A model generated the notes under the pieces. The model worked only from the letters and a program-made list of their open reading frames with translations. It made no database searches and had not been told where the DNA came from. This document shows positions 22,819 through 32,643 of a DNA stretch of 64,000 bases, in pieces. This DNA is from an uncultured Bacteroidales bacterium (GTDB taxonomy: Bacteria > Bacteroidota > Bacteroidia > Bacteroidales > UBA932). The DNA lies in assembly GCA_944322585.1 (NCBI GenBank), contig CALUPB010000012.1, positions 1 to 64,000 on the forward strand. Direction: 5' to 3'. The stretch's first letter is position 1, and each line of letters opens with the position of its first letter. A program made the translations under genes and the position numbers.

Positions 22819-25215
22819 ATGAACTACAGACATATACTGACAATTCTTGCGGCTGCAGCGCTGTCTGCGGCATGCAGCGGCAGACAGGACGATCTGGTCA
22901 CGGACCCGGCCGACTATGTGACGACCCTGATGGGGACACTGTCGGAATTCGCCCTTTCGACAGGCAATACCTATCCTGCTACGGCAGTGCCGTGGGGCAT
23001 GAATTTCTGGACGCCGCAGACAGGTGCCATGGGGGACGGGTGGACCTACCGTTATGATGCACACAAGATCAGGGGACTCAAACAGACCCATCAGCCGTCT
23101 CCGTGGATCAATGACTACGGACAATTCGCGATAATGCCGGTGAGGGATGCTGCGGAATATGATGAAAATGACAGGGCAAGCTGGTTCTCCCACAAGTCGG
23201 AAACGGCCCGGCCATACTATTATCAGGTCTATCTCGCGGATCATGACATCAATGCGGAGCTTGCCCCCGCCGAGAGGGCGGCTTCTTTCAGGTTTACCTT
23301 CCCGGAAAGCGCGACTTCCGGGGTGGTAATCGATGCATACGACCACGGCTCGCATATAAAGGTGATACCGGAAGAGAATACGGTGGTGGGATACACGACC
23401 CGTAACAGCGGCGGTGTGCCCGAGAATTTCCGCAACTGGTTTGTAGTGAAGTTCGACAAGCCTGTCGAGGGTTTCTGTCTCTATGACGGACGGACTCTCA
23501 AGGTAGAGCATGGTGCATTGGCTGAGGCTTCGGGGGAAACCGACGTGACAACCCGGGACAGCGCATATGAAGTCCGTGGAGACCATGCCATGGCGGTCGT
23601 GAAGTTCAGGACTGCAAAGGGGGAGCAGGTCCATGTCCAGGCAGCATCATCGTTCATTTCCGAGGCTCAGGCATATACCAACCTCAAGGAGGTGGAAGGC
23701 AAGCCGTTCGATACAGTGAAATCCGAGGCTAAGGCGAAGTGGAACGATGTACTCGGACGCATACAGGTGGGTGGCGGCACACCGGATCAGTACCGTACAT
23801 TCTATTCCTGTCTGTACAGGAGCGTCCTTTTCCCGAGAAAATTCCATGAAGTGACGGAGGATGGCAGAATAATGCATTACAGTCCTTATAACGGGGAAAT
23901 CCGGAAAGGGTATCTCTATACCGACACCGGTTTCTGGGATACTTTCAGGGCACTGTTCCCATTGCTGAATTTAGTCTACCCTTCAGTGAATGAGGAGATA
24001 CAGAAGGGCATGGTGAACATTGCGGAAGAGAATCCGTTCCTCCCCGAATGGGCAAGCCCGGGTCACAGAGGCTGCATGGTAGGGAACAATTCGGCTTCCG
24101 TAGTGGCGGATGCATATGTCAAGGGGCTGATATCAGGAGGTATCGACACCCTGTACAGGGCGATAGTCCATGGTACGGAACACGTTCATCCGGAAGTCGG
24201 CTCGACAGGCCGTCTGGGACATGAATATTACAACGGTCTCGGATATGTACCTTACAATGTCGGGATAAACGAGAATGTCGCAAGGACTCTTGAATATGCC
24301 TATGATGACTGGTGCATACTCCGGATAGCCAGGAAAATGGGCAGACCTCAGGAAGAATTGGACAAATGGTCGCAGAGGGCGATGAATTACCGGAATGTCT
24401 TCGATCCGTCCGTCGGACTTATGCGGGGACGCAATGCGGACGGTACGTTCCAGGAGCCGTTCAGCCCGTACAAATGGGGTGATGCCTTTACCGAGGGCAA
24501 CTCCTGGCATTATACATGGTCGGTGTTTCATGACGTGCAGGGCCTGATAGACCTGATGGGCGGGGATGACCGTTTCTGCGCGATGCTCGATTCCGTGTTC
24601 GTGGTACCTCCTGTCTATGATGATTCCTACTACGGTGTGCGGATTCATGAGATTACCGAGATGCAGGTTGCACAGATGGGCAATTATGCGCACGGGAACC
24701 AACCGGCACAGCATATGATCTATCTCTATGATTATGCCGGACAGCCGTGGAAAGCCCAGTTCCGGGTAAGGGAGGTGATGGACAGGCTCTACAGTGCTAC
24801 GCCTGACGGGTATTGCGGAGACGAGGACAACGGCCAGACTTCGGCGTGGTATGTCTTCTCTGCTCTCGGCTTCTATCCTGTATGCCCGGGTTCCGATGAA
24901 TATGTCATCGGTTCCCCTCTGTTCGGGAAGGCTGTGCTTCATCTTGAGAACGGGAACGAGGTCACGCTTACGGCGGACGGCAATTCTCCGGAACATCGGT
25001 ATATCACCGCCATGACAATGGACGGCAGGAAATATGACAGGAATTATCTGAAATATGCTGACCTGCTCGACGGTGCAGACATAGAGTTTTCCATGTCGGA
25101 TACACCGGACAAGTCCCGTGGCACATCATCGGAAGCAAGGCCGTATTCTTTCAGCCGGGAAAGTCAAGTTATGCCCGCCATATCTCTACGGAAGCTGCGA
25201 TTTCCACCATTATAG
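22819..25215 (+). CDS. GH92 alpha-mannosidase lipoprotein
   Basis: This 798-residue exported enzyme should cleave alpha-mannosidic linkages of N-glycans or mannans. The N-terminus is a lipoprotein signal peptide (LSAAC, Cys near 19). GH92 features are present: NTYPATAVPWGMNFWTPQTG near residue 50, the Ca and catalytic-type blocks TGFWDTFRA, EWASPGHRGCMVGNNS, DAFTEGNSWHYTW, GNQPAQHMIYLY and GDEDNGQTSAWYVFSALGFYP. The enzyme domain should end around ARPYSFSRE; instead it continues for about 17 residues into the DUF4143 pseudogene that follows, so the native stop codon was lost. It stands alone rather than in an operon. Confidence 0.92.
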   Translation: MNYRHILTILAAAALSAACSGRQDDLVTDPADYVTTLMGTLSEFALSTGNTYPATAVPWGMNFWTPQTGAMGDGWTYRYDAHKIRGLKQTHQPSPWINDYGQFAIMPVRDAAEYDENDRASWFSHKSETARPYYYQVYLADHDINAELAPAERAASFRFTFPESATSGVVIDAYDHGSHIKVIPEENTVVGYTTRNSGGVPENFRNWFVVKFDKPVEGFCLYDGRTLKVEHGALAEASGETDVTTRDSAYEVRGDHAMAVVKFRTAKGEQVHVQAASSFISEAQAYTNLKEVEGKPFDTVKSEAKAKWNDVLGRIQVGGGTPDQYRTFYSCLYRSVLFPRKFHEVTEDGRIMHYSPYNGEIRKGYLYTDTGFWDTFRALFPLLNLVYPSVNEEIQKGMVNIAEENPFLPEWASPGHRGCMVGNNSASVVADAYVKGLISGGIDTLYRAIVHGTEHVHPEVGSTGRLGHEYYNGLGYVPYNVGINENVARTLEYAYDDWCILRIARKMGRPQEELDKWSQRAMNYRNVFDPSVGLMRGRNADGTFQEPFSPYKWGDAFTEGNSWHYTWSVFHDVQGLIDLMGGDDRFCAMLDSVFVVPPVYDDSYYGVRIHEITEMQVAQMGNYAHGNQPAQHMIYLYDYAGQPWKAQFRVREVMDRLYSATPDGYCGDEDNGQTSAWYVFSALGFYPVCPGSDEYVIGSPLFGKAVLHLENGNEVTLTADGNSPEHRYITAMTMDGRKYDRNYLKYADLLDGADIEFSMSDTPDKSRGTSSEARPYSFSRESQVMPAISLRKLRFPPL

Positions 25216-25682
25216 CAGATGTACGCCAAAGTAATGAAAGATCCATGGATCCCAAGACATTCGATGAATATATGGAAGCGTTGAAGGATCTGTATATCAT
25301 CGAGGATATGCCTGCATGGAATCCGAATATCCGTTCAAAGACTTCGATCAGGGCAACACCTACCCGGCACTTTATAGACACTTCGATTGCCTGCAGAGCA
25401 TTGGGTGTAATGCCTGAAGACCTGTTGAATGATCTGGAAAGTTTCGGATTGTTCTTTGAAGACATGGCAGTCAGGGACTTGAGAATATATACGGAGATCA
25501 TTGACTGCATTACAGGGACAATGCCGGACTGGAATGTGACGCTGTAGTACATCTGAATGACGGACGCTGGGGGCAATAGAAATCAAGCTTGGCGGTGATG
25601 AACTTATCAATGCCGGAGCAGATTCCCTTACAACATTGAAGAAAAAGATCGATGCAAAAAGCGATGAAAAAGCACCGTCTTA
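25152..25682 (+). pseudogene. DUF4143 AAA+ ATPase, C-terminal remnant
   Basis: In a frame shifted from the GH92 gene the sequence reads SSYARHISTEAAISTIIADV and then DPKTFDEYMEALKDLYIIED, SIACRALGVMPEDLLNDLES and MAVRDLRIY, the C-terminal part of DUF4143 ATPases. A frameshift leads to HYRDNAGLECDAVVHLNDGR, and a one-base loss in a G-run before GAIEIKLGGDELINAG gives a second shift; the remnant ends at a TAA at 25680-25682. The Walker A/B half is missing. The remnant is fused to the 3' end of the mannosidase gene. Confidence 0.8.
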
Positions 25683-25686
25683 AAAG

Positions 25687-25716
25687 CATGGGAGAACGGA
25701 ACCCCGTCGTCCCATG
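25687..25716 (-). terminator. Possible terminator of the cysS-xth operon
   Basis: CATGGGA (25687-25693) pairs with TCCCATG (25710-25716); on the minus strand it is followed by CTTTTAAG. It lies 13 bp beyond the xth stop codon. Confidence 0.45.
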
Positions 25717-25728
25717 GCCTTTGGACTG

Positions 25729-26484
25729 TCAGTCAATGTCCAGTTCGACAGGACAGTGGTCGGAGCCGAATATCTCGTTGTGTATGGCTGCCCCGCTGAT
25801 ACGGTTCCTGAAATTGTCCGAGACGAGAAAATAATCTATACGCCAGCCGGCATTCCTGCTTCTGGCGCTGAAACGGTATGACCACCATGAATATATGTCT
25901 TTCTTGTCCGGATAGAAATAACGGAAGGTGTCTGTGAAGCCGCTGGCTAAAAGTTCCGTCATCTTGCCCCTTTCCTCGTCCGTGAAACCTGCATTGCGGC
26001 GGTTGGAAGCAGGGTTCTTGATGTCTATTTCCTTGTGTGCTACGTTGAGGTCTCCGCATACGATGACACCTTTTTTTGCCGCGAGGCCAAGCAGGTAAGC
26101 CCTGAAATCATCCTCCCATTTCATCCGGTAGTCCAATCTTGCAAGTCCGTCCTGGGAATTCGGGGTATACACGCATACAAGGTAAAATTCCGGCATTTCG
26201 AGTGTGATGATTCTGCCTTCATGGTCGTGTTCGTCAATCCCCATGCCGTATGTTACGGACAGAGGTTCGTGTCGGGTGAATATCGCCGTTCCGGAATATC
26301 CTTTCCTGTCGGCGTAGTTCCAGTAGGACCTGTATCCGTCGAACTGCAGGTCGAGCTGTCCAGCCTGCATCTTCGTTTCCTGAAGACAGAAAAAATCCGC
26401 ATCGAGGGCGGCGAAAGTCTCCCGGAAGCCTCCTTTGTCGCATACGGCTCTCAGTCCGTTTACATTCCACGATATGAGTTTCAT
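25729..26484 (-). CDS. xth: Exodeoxyribonuclease III / AP endonuclease
   Basis: This 251-residue DNA-repair nuclease removes 3' blocks and cuts at abasic sites. It carries the ExoIII/EEP signatures: MKLISWNVNGLRA at the N-terminus (metal-binding Asn), FFCLQETKMQ (catalytic Glu near 37), YSGTAIFTR, VVCVYTPNSQ, CGDLNVAHKEIDI (Asp/Asn pair) and the C-terminal WRIDYFLVS and GSDHCPVELDI (catalytic His). Length is standard. It follows cysS with an 11-bp gap on the same strand and most likely shares its transcript. Confidence 0.95.
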   Translation of the reverse strand: MKLISWNVNGLRAVCDKGGFRETFAALDADFFCLQETKMQAGQLDLQFDGYRSYWNYADRKGYSGTAIFTRHEPLSVTYGMGIDEHDHEGRIITLEMPEFYLVCVYTPNSQDGLARLDYRMKWEDDFRAYLLGLAAKKGVIVCGDLNVAHKEIDIKNPASNRRNAGFTDEERGKMTELLASGFTDTFRYFYPDKKDIYSWWSYRFSARSRNAGWRIDYFLVSDNFRNRISGAAIHNEIFGSDHCPVELDID

Positions 26485-26495
26485 AATTTAACTGA

Positions 26496-28112
26496 TTAAA
26501 GCGACCATTCGGTGCCGTCCTTGGTGTCCTTTATGGTGATACCGAGGGAATTGAGGTCATTCCGGATTTTGTCCGAAACAGCCCAGTCCTTAGCCTCCTT
26601 GGCGGCACGCCTCTGCTCTAATACCATTTCCACGAGTCCGCTGATGGTCGCGGCAGCCTTGTCCCCTCCTTCCTCTTCATCCTTGAGCCCGAGTACATTG
26701 CCGGCTATCCCGTCGAATATGGCGAGAAGGATTCCGTAATCTTCTTCGGAAAGTGTCAGTTTCCTGTCCTTGGCGGAGTTGATGATACGTACTGCATCGA
26801 ATATCCGCGAGATTGCCACAGGTGTGTTGAGGTCATCGCAGAGCGCTTCATATATGGCTGAAGCGATTTTCCCGACTTCGCTCCCGTATTCCTGTCCTCC
26901 GGCGAGAGCGGCTTCGATTCCGGCAATCCGTCCTTTTGTTCCGTCCTGTCCTGCACTGCTTCCATGTTCCGTCCTGCCCTGCACAGACTCTTTCTCCTGC
27001 GCTGGTGTTCTTTCCGATGAGCCGTCGCTACAGCCGATCCCTGCCGTCCGGGCCATGCCTTTCAGATCCTTTCCGGCCTGAAGGATTTTTCTGAGACCCT
27101 TCTCGGCTGCCTGAAGGGCATCGTTGCTGAAGTCCAGTGTGCTGCGGTAATGTGCCTGCAGGATGAAGAAACGTATTGTCATCGGGCTGTAGGCCTGCTC
27201 AAGCAGAGGATGCGTCCCGTGGAACATCTCGTCGAGCGTAATGAAGTTGCCGAGCGACTTGCCCATCTTCTTGCCGTTGATGGTTATCATATTGTTGTGC
27301 ATCCAGTAGTGCACTCCGCCGGTTCCCCTGGATGCCGTATTCTGCGCCAGTTCGCATTCATGGTGAGGGAACATCAGGTCCATCCCTCCTCCGTGTATGT
27401 CGAATTCGCGTCCGAGATATTTTTCGCTCATGGCGGAACATTCCAGATGCCAGCCCGGGAAACCTTCGCTCCATGGCGACGGCCATTTCATTATATGTTC
27501 CGGCGCAGCCTTTTTCCAGAGTGCGAAATCATATGGCTCGTGCTTGTCGTCCTGTCCGTCGAGGTTCCGGGTCCCTTCCTTCGTTTCATCCAGGGTCCTT
27601 CCGGAAAGGAGCCCGTACCTGTGGTCATGATCGTATTTGGCGACATCGAAGTAGACCGACCCGTTGCTGACATATGCATATCCCGCATCCAGTATCTTCT
27701 GCACCAGCTGTATCTGCTCGATGATATGCCCTGAAGCCCTCGGCTCGATTGACGGCGGAGCCACGTTCAGCGCTTCCATGGCCTTGTGGTAGCGGATGGT
27801 GTATTCCTGCACCACCTCCATGGGCTCCAGCTGTTCCAGACGCGCTTTCTTGGCTATCTTGTCCTCTCCGTCATCTGCATCGTGCTCCAGATGTCCCACA
27901 TCGGTGATGTTGCGGACATATCTCACCTTGTATCCGAGATGCTTCAGGAATTTTACAAGTACATCATAAGTGACACCCGGTCTTGCATGACCGAGGTGCG
28001 CGTCCCCGTAGACTGTCGGTCCGCACACGTACAGCCCGACCCTGCCGGGATTGATCGGCACGAAAAGCTCTTTCTTCCTGCTCAGCGTGTTTGTTATGTA
28101 TAAATCTCTCAT
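26496..28112 (-). CDS. cysS: Cysteinyl-tRNA synthetase
   Basis: This 538-residue enzyme charges tRNA-Cys. The class I signatures are present: [20 protein letters not shown] (zinc Cys and HIGH-like), HLECSAMS and HHECELAQ (zinc ligands), and KKMGKSLGN (KMSKS-like). Residues about 352-411 form a hydrophilic insertion ([27 protein letters not shown]) after the KGMAR helix; at DNA level it contains a near-repeat TTCCGTCCTG(T/C)CCTGCAC. The usual enzyme lacks this. I start at 28112 (MRDLYITN), which matches the family start; the longer frame only reads through the folded leader element. A TATCTTCG box near 28258 may be its promoter. Confidence 0.95.
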   Translation of the reverse strand: MRDLYITNTLSRKKELFVPINPGRVGLYVCGPTVYGDAHLGHARPGVTYDVLVKFLKHLGYKVRYVRNITDVGHLEHDADDGEDKIAKKARLEQLEPMEVVQEYTIRYHKAMEALNVAPPSIEPRASGHIIEQIQLVQKILDAGYAYVSNGSVYFDVAKYDHDHRYGLLSGRTLDETKEGTRNLDGQDDKHEPYDFALWKKAAPEHIMKWPSPWSEGFPGWHLECSAMSEKYLGREFDIHGGGMDLMFPHHECELAQNTASRGTGGVHYWMHNNMITINGKKMGKSLGNFITLDEMFHGTHPLLEQAYSPMTIRFFILQAHYRSTLDFSNDALQAAEKGLRKILQAGKDLKGMARTAGIGCSDGSSERTPAQEKESVQGRTEHGSSAGQDGTKGRIAGIEAALAGGQEYGSEVGKIASAIYEALCDDLNTPVAISRIFDAVRIINSAKDRKLTLSEEDYGILLAIFDGIAGNVLGLKDEEEGGDKAAATISGLVEMVLEQRRAAKEAKDWAVSDKIRNDLNSLGITIKDTKDGTEWSL

Positions 28113-28127
28113 AAATCTCCAGTATTT

Positions 28128-28241
28128 GAAAGAACCGACCCAAAAGGGTGCGCCTGCGTTACGCTTGCTTTGAAAACCAGTCCACTGCGGTTTTCTCATC
28201 TTCGCAAGCCTTGAAATTCCTCCTTTGGGTCAATCTCTTTC
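28128..28241 (-). ncRNA. Structured leader element, cysS copy
   Basis: Outer arms GAAAGA plus GACCCAAA pair with TTTGGGTC plus TTCTTTC. Inside, GCTTGC pairs with GCAAGC and GAAAACC pairs with GGTTTTC. The element ends 15 nt before the cysS ATG. The core (CAAGGCTTGCGAAGATGAG, AACCGCAGTG, GCAAGCGTAACGCAGGC) is strongly similar to the folD copy. Confidence 0.65.
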
Positions 28242-28257
28242 AGAGTCCCGTAAATCG

Positions 28258-28265
28258 CGAAGATA
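28258..28265 (-). promoter_or_regulatory. Possible cysS promoter (TATCTTCG)
   Basis: One mismatch from TAnnTTTG; would start the transcript just before the folded leader. Confidence 0.35.
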
Positions 28266-28316
28266 GTCAATTTTTCTGAATTTCCGGAAATGATGCTGTC
28301 GTACGCAAAATTTGAC

Positions 28317-28324
28317 TACCTTTG
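28317..28324 (+). promoter_or_regulatory. Promoter of the pur operon (TACCTTTG)
   Basis: TACCTTTG fits TAnnTTTG, 34 bp before the purE ATG, giving a leader of about 28 nt. No purine-riboswitch-like fold is visible. Confidence 0.6.
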
Positions 28325-28358
28325 TGGAGCTTTTGGTGGTCATTCTTATTTTTTATAT

Positions 28359-28826
28359 ATGAAAGTAGCGATAATAATGGGATCTACGAGCGACCTGGAC
28401 GTAATGTCGGCTGCCGTAGAGACCCTCGCCGGATTCGGCGTCGAGGTAGAGAAGCGCGTTATCAGTGCACACAGGACTCCTGACCTTATGTTTGAATTTG
28501 CGAAGACAGCCCGGGATCGCGGCATAGGCGTAATCATAGCCGGTGCCGGCGGAGCTGCGCATGTGGCCGGGGTCGTGGCCGGACTGACTACAGTGCCGGT
28601 GATCGGTGTACCGATGCAGACGAAGGCTCTCGGCGGTCTGGATTCCCTTCTCTCCATAGTGCAGATGCCTGGCGGGGTCCCGGTTGCGACTGTGGCGATC
28701 AACGGGGCGAAGAATGCAGCTCTCCTCGCGGTAGAGATACTTGCACTTGCAGACAGGGAGCTTGAGGCGAAACTTGTCGAATACAGAAAACACCAGACAG
28801 AAACAGTTTTGAAGACGGAAATCTGA
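28359..28826 (+). CDS. purE: 5-(carboxyamino)imidazole ribonucleotide mutase
   Basis: This 155-residue enzyme moves the carboxyl group of N5-CAIR to give CAIR in purine synthesis. The family motif [10 protein letters not shown] is at residues 7-16, VISAHRTP at about 37-44 (catalytic His) and [16 protein letters not shown] at about 66-81. I start at 28359 (MKVAIIMGS), the family start; an upstream ATG gives a tail with no similarity. The stop TGA overlaps the purL ATG. PurK is not in the window and must lie elsewhere if this is a class I enzyme. Confidence 0.95.
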   Translation: MKVAIIMGSTSDLDVMSAAVETLAGFGVEVEKRVISAHRTPDLMFEFAKTARDRGIGVIIAGAGGAAHVAGVVAGLTTVPVIGVPMQTKALGGLDSLLSIVQMPGGVPVATVAINGAKNAALLAVEILALADRELEAKLVEYRKHQTETVLKTEI

Positions 28827-31800
28827 TGGAAAACTACCGTATTTTTGTAGAGAAATATCCTGAATTCTATGTGGAGGGCGACAGTCTCAGGAACGAACTT
28901 AACGAGAACCTCCAGCTAAACCTGAAGACACTGCGTCTCCTGAATGTCTATGACCTGTTCGGCTTTACTCCTGAACTGCTTGAAAAGAGCCGCTACAGTG
29001 TGTTCGGCGAGGTGGTGACCGACAAGGTTATGGATTCCTGTGACCTTGAAGGCAGGAAATACATCGCAGTCGAATATCTTCCCGGACAGTTTGACCAGAG
29101 GGCTGCCTCGGCAGTCGACTGTGTGCGGCTTATTGATCCGGAGGCGGATGTGAGGATCCGTAGTTCGAGGCTTATAATTCTGGATGCCGACACTCCGGAT
29201 GATGTCATGGAGCGTATCAGGCATTATTATATAAATGCGGTCGAATCCAGGGAGAAGGATCTTTCGAAGCTAAGCGATATGGAGCATGCTCCTGTGCGGC
29301 CAGTGCCTGTACTCGAAGGGCTGAGGGATCTCGGGGAAGATGATCTGGCCCCGTTCTGCCGGCAGTATGGTCTTGCGATGAATGCGGACGACCTGCGCGA
29401 AGTGGTGAAATATTTCCGTGGAGAGGGGAGGGACCCTTATGAGACGGAGCTCCGTATTCTCGATACGTACTGGAGCGACCACTGCCGTCATACTACATTC
29501 ACGACTGTCCTTCAGGATGTGACCATAGAGGATTCCTTCATCAGGGACGAGATACAGGGGACTTATGACCTTTATCTTAAGATACGCCGGGAGCTCGGGC
29601 GTGAGGACAAGCCGCTGTGCCTGATGGATGTGGCCACGATAGGTGCCCGCTATCTCCGCAGCAAGGGCCTCCTAGACGATATGGAGGTAAGCGAGGAGAA
29701 CAATGCATGCAGCATATATGTGGATGTGGACGTGGACGGCAAGACGGAGAAATGGCTGCTGCAGTTCAAGAACGAGACACATAACCACCCTACCGAGATC
29801 GAACCTTTCGGAGGGGCGGCCACATGTCTTGGCGGGGCTATCCGCGATCCGCTTTCGGGCCGGAGCTATGTATATCAGGCGATGCGCCTGACCGGGGCCG
29901 GCAATCTCTGGAGGGAGGTCAAGGATACGCGTCCGGGCAAACTGCCGCAGAAGATAATCAGCCGTAAGGCTGCTGCCGGCTATTCGAGCTACGGTAACCA
30001 GATCGGTCTGGCCACGACCAATGTCCATGAAATGTATCATCCCGGCTATGAGGCCAAGAGACTGGAAATAGGAGCTGTCGTAGGAGCAGTAAAGGCGGAA
30101 AACGTGCGGAGGGAGTCGCCTGCGCCCGGGGATGTTATACTGCTGCTCGGAGGACGTACCGGACGCGACGGTATAGGAGGGGCGACAGGTTCTTCCAAGG
30201 AGCACACTGAGGCTTCTCTGGAGACCTGCGGAAGCGAGGTACAGAAAGGAAATGCTCCCGAGGAGCGCAAGCTGCAGCGACTGTTCCGTCGTCCGGAGGT
30301 GACGAAACTCATAAAGAAGTCAAATGATTTCGGTGCAGGCGGAGTCAGTGTGGCCATCGGGGAACTGACTGACGGCCTTGATATATATCTTGACAGGGTG
30401 CCGGTAAAATATTCCGGGCTGAATACTACGGAACTTGCCATAAGCGAGTCCCAGGAGAGGATGGCTGTCGTTATAGAGGCGAAGGACAGGGAAAAGTTCG
30501 AGAAATACTGTCTCAGCGAGAATGTGGAAGTGACCCATGTGGCCGATGTGACGGATTCCCGCAGGCTCAGGATGTACAATGGCGGCAAGCTGATGGTGGA
30601 TATTTCCCGCGAATTCATAGACAGTGCCGGAGCAAGGCATTATGCCGAAGCGTCCATAGGTACGGTGAAACAGTCGGATCCGTTCAGTGCTGATCCTGAT
30701 GACAGAAGGACAGTCAGGGAGAGGGTCGAGGAGGAGCTTGCGGACGCCAACCATACTTCCCAGAAGGGAATGGTGGAGATGTTCGACTCCACTGTGGGAC
30801 GTTCTACGGTCCTGATGCCGTACGGAGGGATGCTGCAGACGACTCCGGTGCAGGTGTCCGTGCAGAAACTTCCGGTGGACGGCTATACCGACACGGCTTC
30901 GGTGATGGCATGGGGATGCGATCCTTTCCTCGGAAGCTGGAGCCCGTATCATGCAGCTGCATACGCGGTCGTGGATGCGTGCACCAAGGTGGTTTCTGCC
31001 GGAGGCCGGTATGAAAGGATGCGTTTCTCATATCAGGAGTATTTCCAGAGGATGACGCACGACAGCCATACCTGGGGATTGCCTCTGGGCGCATTGTTGG
31101 GCGCTCTGAAAATGCAGCTTGACCTCGGACTTCCTTCCATAGGCGGCAAGGACTCCATGAGCGGTACTTTCGAGGACCTGAATGTGCCTCCGACTCTCGC
31201 TGCTTTCGGAATCACGACGGTAGATGCAGGGTCTGTCATTTCACCTGAACTGAAATTCGAGGGCAACAGGCTCTATCTGATCCGCCATACCCCGAAAGAG
31301 AACATGATGCCGGATACGGAGCAGCTGAAGCGGAACTGGACGTTTGTGAATGAACAGATAGAGAAAGGAAATATCGTGTCGGCTTATGCTGTCGGCCTCG
31401 ATTCCGTATGTGCCTCCGTCTGCCGGATGGCGTTCGGCAATGCGTTCGGAGTGGATATCAAGGCTCCGGCGGATATCCTGTTCGACCGTGCCTATGGTTC
31501 CATAGTGGTGGAGACCGGGGAACCTCTCGACTGGCCGGATGCGGTACCGCTCGGCGAGGTGACTTCCGGAGATGACGGTTATATGCATGTCAACGGTGAA
31601 AAACTCGATATATTCGGACTCATGGCCATCAATGGTGCCATGTTCAATGAAATATATCCTTCCGTATGCAAGGCCCGCCATGAAGGTCTTGTCCCTGCGG
31701 GGATGGAGAACATCCGTCCTCTGAAGGTGAAACGGCAGGAACTGCGGTATAAGGGTGAACCGGTGCAGACTCCGGTGGCCTATCTGCCAGTATTCCCGGG

Positions 31801-32575
31801 AACCAACTGCGACTATGATACAGCCAAGGCTTTCCGGAAGGCAGGGGCGGAAGTCAGGATGACTGCATTCTGCAATCTCAGGAGCGAGGATATATTCCGT
31901 TCCATAGCGGAAATGAAGAAGAATATATCGGAATGTCATATTCTGGCCCTGTGCGGAGGCTTTTCTGCCGGAGACGAGCCGGACGGAAGCGGGAAGTTCA
32001 TAGCGAATGTGCTTAACAACAAGGAAATAGCGGAAGAGATACATAAACTGCTTGACAGAGGCGGGCTGATTCTGGGTATATGCAACGGATTCCAGGCTCT
32101 TGTCAAGTCGGGACTCCTGCCGTACGGCCGTCTCGGAACGGTGACGAAGGATTCACCTACATTGTTCCGCAATGACATAAACAGGCATGTATCGCAAATG
32201 GTTACGACAAGGGTATCCACCACCAATTCTCCGTGGCTTTCAGGCTTCAAGGTCGGAGATCTGCATACGATAGCCGTCAGCCACGGTGAAGGGAAATTCG
32301 TTGTGAACGAGACTCTTGCCAGGGAACTGTTTGCGAACGGACAGGTGGCATTCCAGTATGTAGACCCTATAGATGAAGAGGTTACGATGGAGTCTCCGTA
32401 CAATCCTAACGGCTCGTACTATGCGATAGAAGGTATCATAAGCCGTAACGGACAGATACTCGGCAAGATGGGACATACGGAGAGGTATGAGGAGAACCTG
32501 TTCAGGAACATTCCTGACGACGGACTCGAACAGCCTCTGTTCGACAATGCGGTACGGTATTTCCGTGGAGAATAA
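28826..32575 (+). CDS. purL: Phosphoribosylformylglycinamidine synthase, single-chain type
   Basis: This 1249-residue enzyme turns FGAR, ATP and glutamine into FGAM. It is the long form with the amidotransferase fused at the C-terminus. Seen are the linker and FGAM domain (YWSDHCRHTTF near 218, NHPTEIEPFGGAAT, the Gly-rich LGGRTGRDGIGGATGSS loop near 450), and the glutaminase domain from about 990: PVFPGTNCDYDTAKAF, ALCGGFSAGDEPDGSG, the nucleophile in LGICNGFQ, and VSHGEGKF. The N-terminal PurS-like part is included. It overlaps purE by 1 nt and purC by 1 nt at the long start. It appears intact and normal in length. Confidence 0.97.
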   Translation: MENYRIFVEKYPEFYVEGDSLRNELNENLQLNLKTLRLLNVYDLFGFTPELLEKSRYSVFGEVVTDKVMDSCDLEGRKYIAVEYLPGQFDQRAASAVDCVRLIDPEADVRIRSSRLIILDADTPDDVMERIRHYYINAVESREKDLSKLSDMEHAPVRPVPVLEGLRDLGEDDLAPFCRQYGLAMNADDLREVVKYFRGEGRDPYETELRILDTYWSDHCRHTTFTTVLQDVTIEDSFIRDEIQGTYDLYLKIRRELGREDKPLCLMDVATIGARYLRSKGLLDDMEVSEENNACSIYVDVDVDGKTEKWLLQFKNETHNHPTEIEPFGGAATCLGGAIRDPLSGRSYVYQAMRLTGAGNLWREVKDTRPGKLPQKIISRKAAAGYSSYGNQIGLATTNVHEMYHPGYEAKRLEIGAVVGAVKAENVRRESPAPGDVILLLGGRTGRDGIGGATGSSKEHTEASLETCGSEVQKGNAPEERKLQRLFRRPEVTKLIKKSNDFGAGGVSVAIGELTDGLDIYLDRVPVKYSGLNTTELAISESQERMAVVIEAKDREKFEKYCLSENVEVTHVADVTDSRRLRMYNGGKLMVDISREFIDSAGARHYAEASIGTVKQSDPFSADPDDRRTVRERVEEELADANHTSQKGMVEMFDSTVGRSTVLMPYGGMLQTTPVQVSVQKLPVDGYTDTASVMAWGCDPFLGSWSPYHAAAYAVVDACTKVVSAGGRYERMRFSYQEYFQRMTHDSHTWGLPLGALLGALKMQLDLGLPSIGGKDSMSGTFEDLNVPPTLAAFGITTVDAGSVISPELKFEGNRLYLIRHTPKENMMPDTEQLKRNWTFVNEQIEKGNIVSAYAVGLDSVCASVCRMAFGNAFGVDIKAPADILFDRAYGSIVVETGEPLDWPDAVPLGEVTSGDDGYMHVNGEKLDIFGLMAINGAMFNEIYPSVCKARHEGLVPAGMENIRPLKVKRQELRYKGEPVQTPVAYLPVFPGTNCDYDTAKAFRKAGAEVRMTAFCNLRSEDIFRSIAEMKKNISECHILALCGGFSAGDEPDGSGKFIANVLNNKEIAEEIHKLLDRGGLILGICNGFQALVKSGLLPYGRLGTVTKDSPTLFRNDINRHVSQMVTTRVSTTNSPWLSGFKVGDLHTIAVSHGEGKFVVNETLARELFANGQVAFQYVDPIDEEVTMESPYNPNGSYYAIEGIISRNGQILGKMGHTERYEENLFRNIPDDGLEQPLFDNAVRYFRGE

Positions 32576-32643
32576 TGGATGCCTTTGCTGTTGCAGGCGG
32601 TGTTTCCTGTCATCAGGAACGTAACCGGGAGGACTTGAAGAAA

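Noticed and set aside
28290-28358. Purine riboswitch before purE
   Set aside because: The leader from the predicted promoter is only about 28 nt, too short for the aptamer, and no conserved loops are visible.
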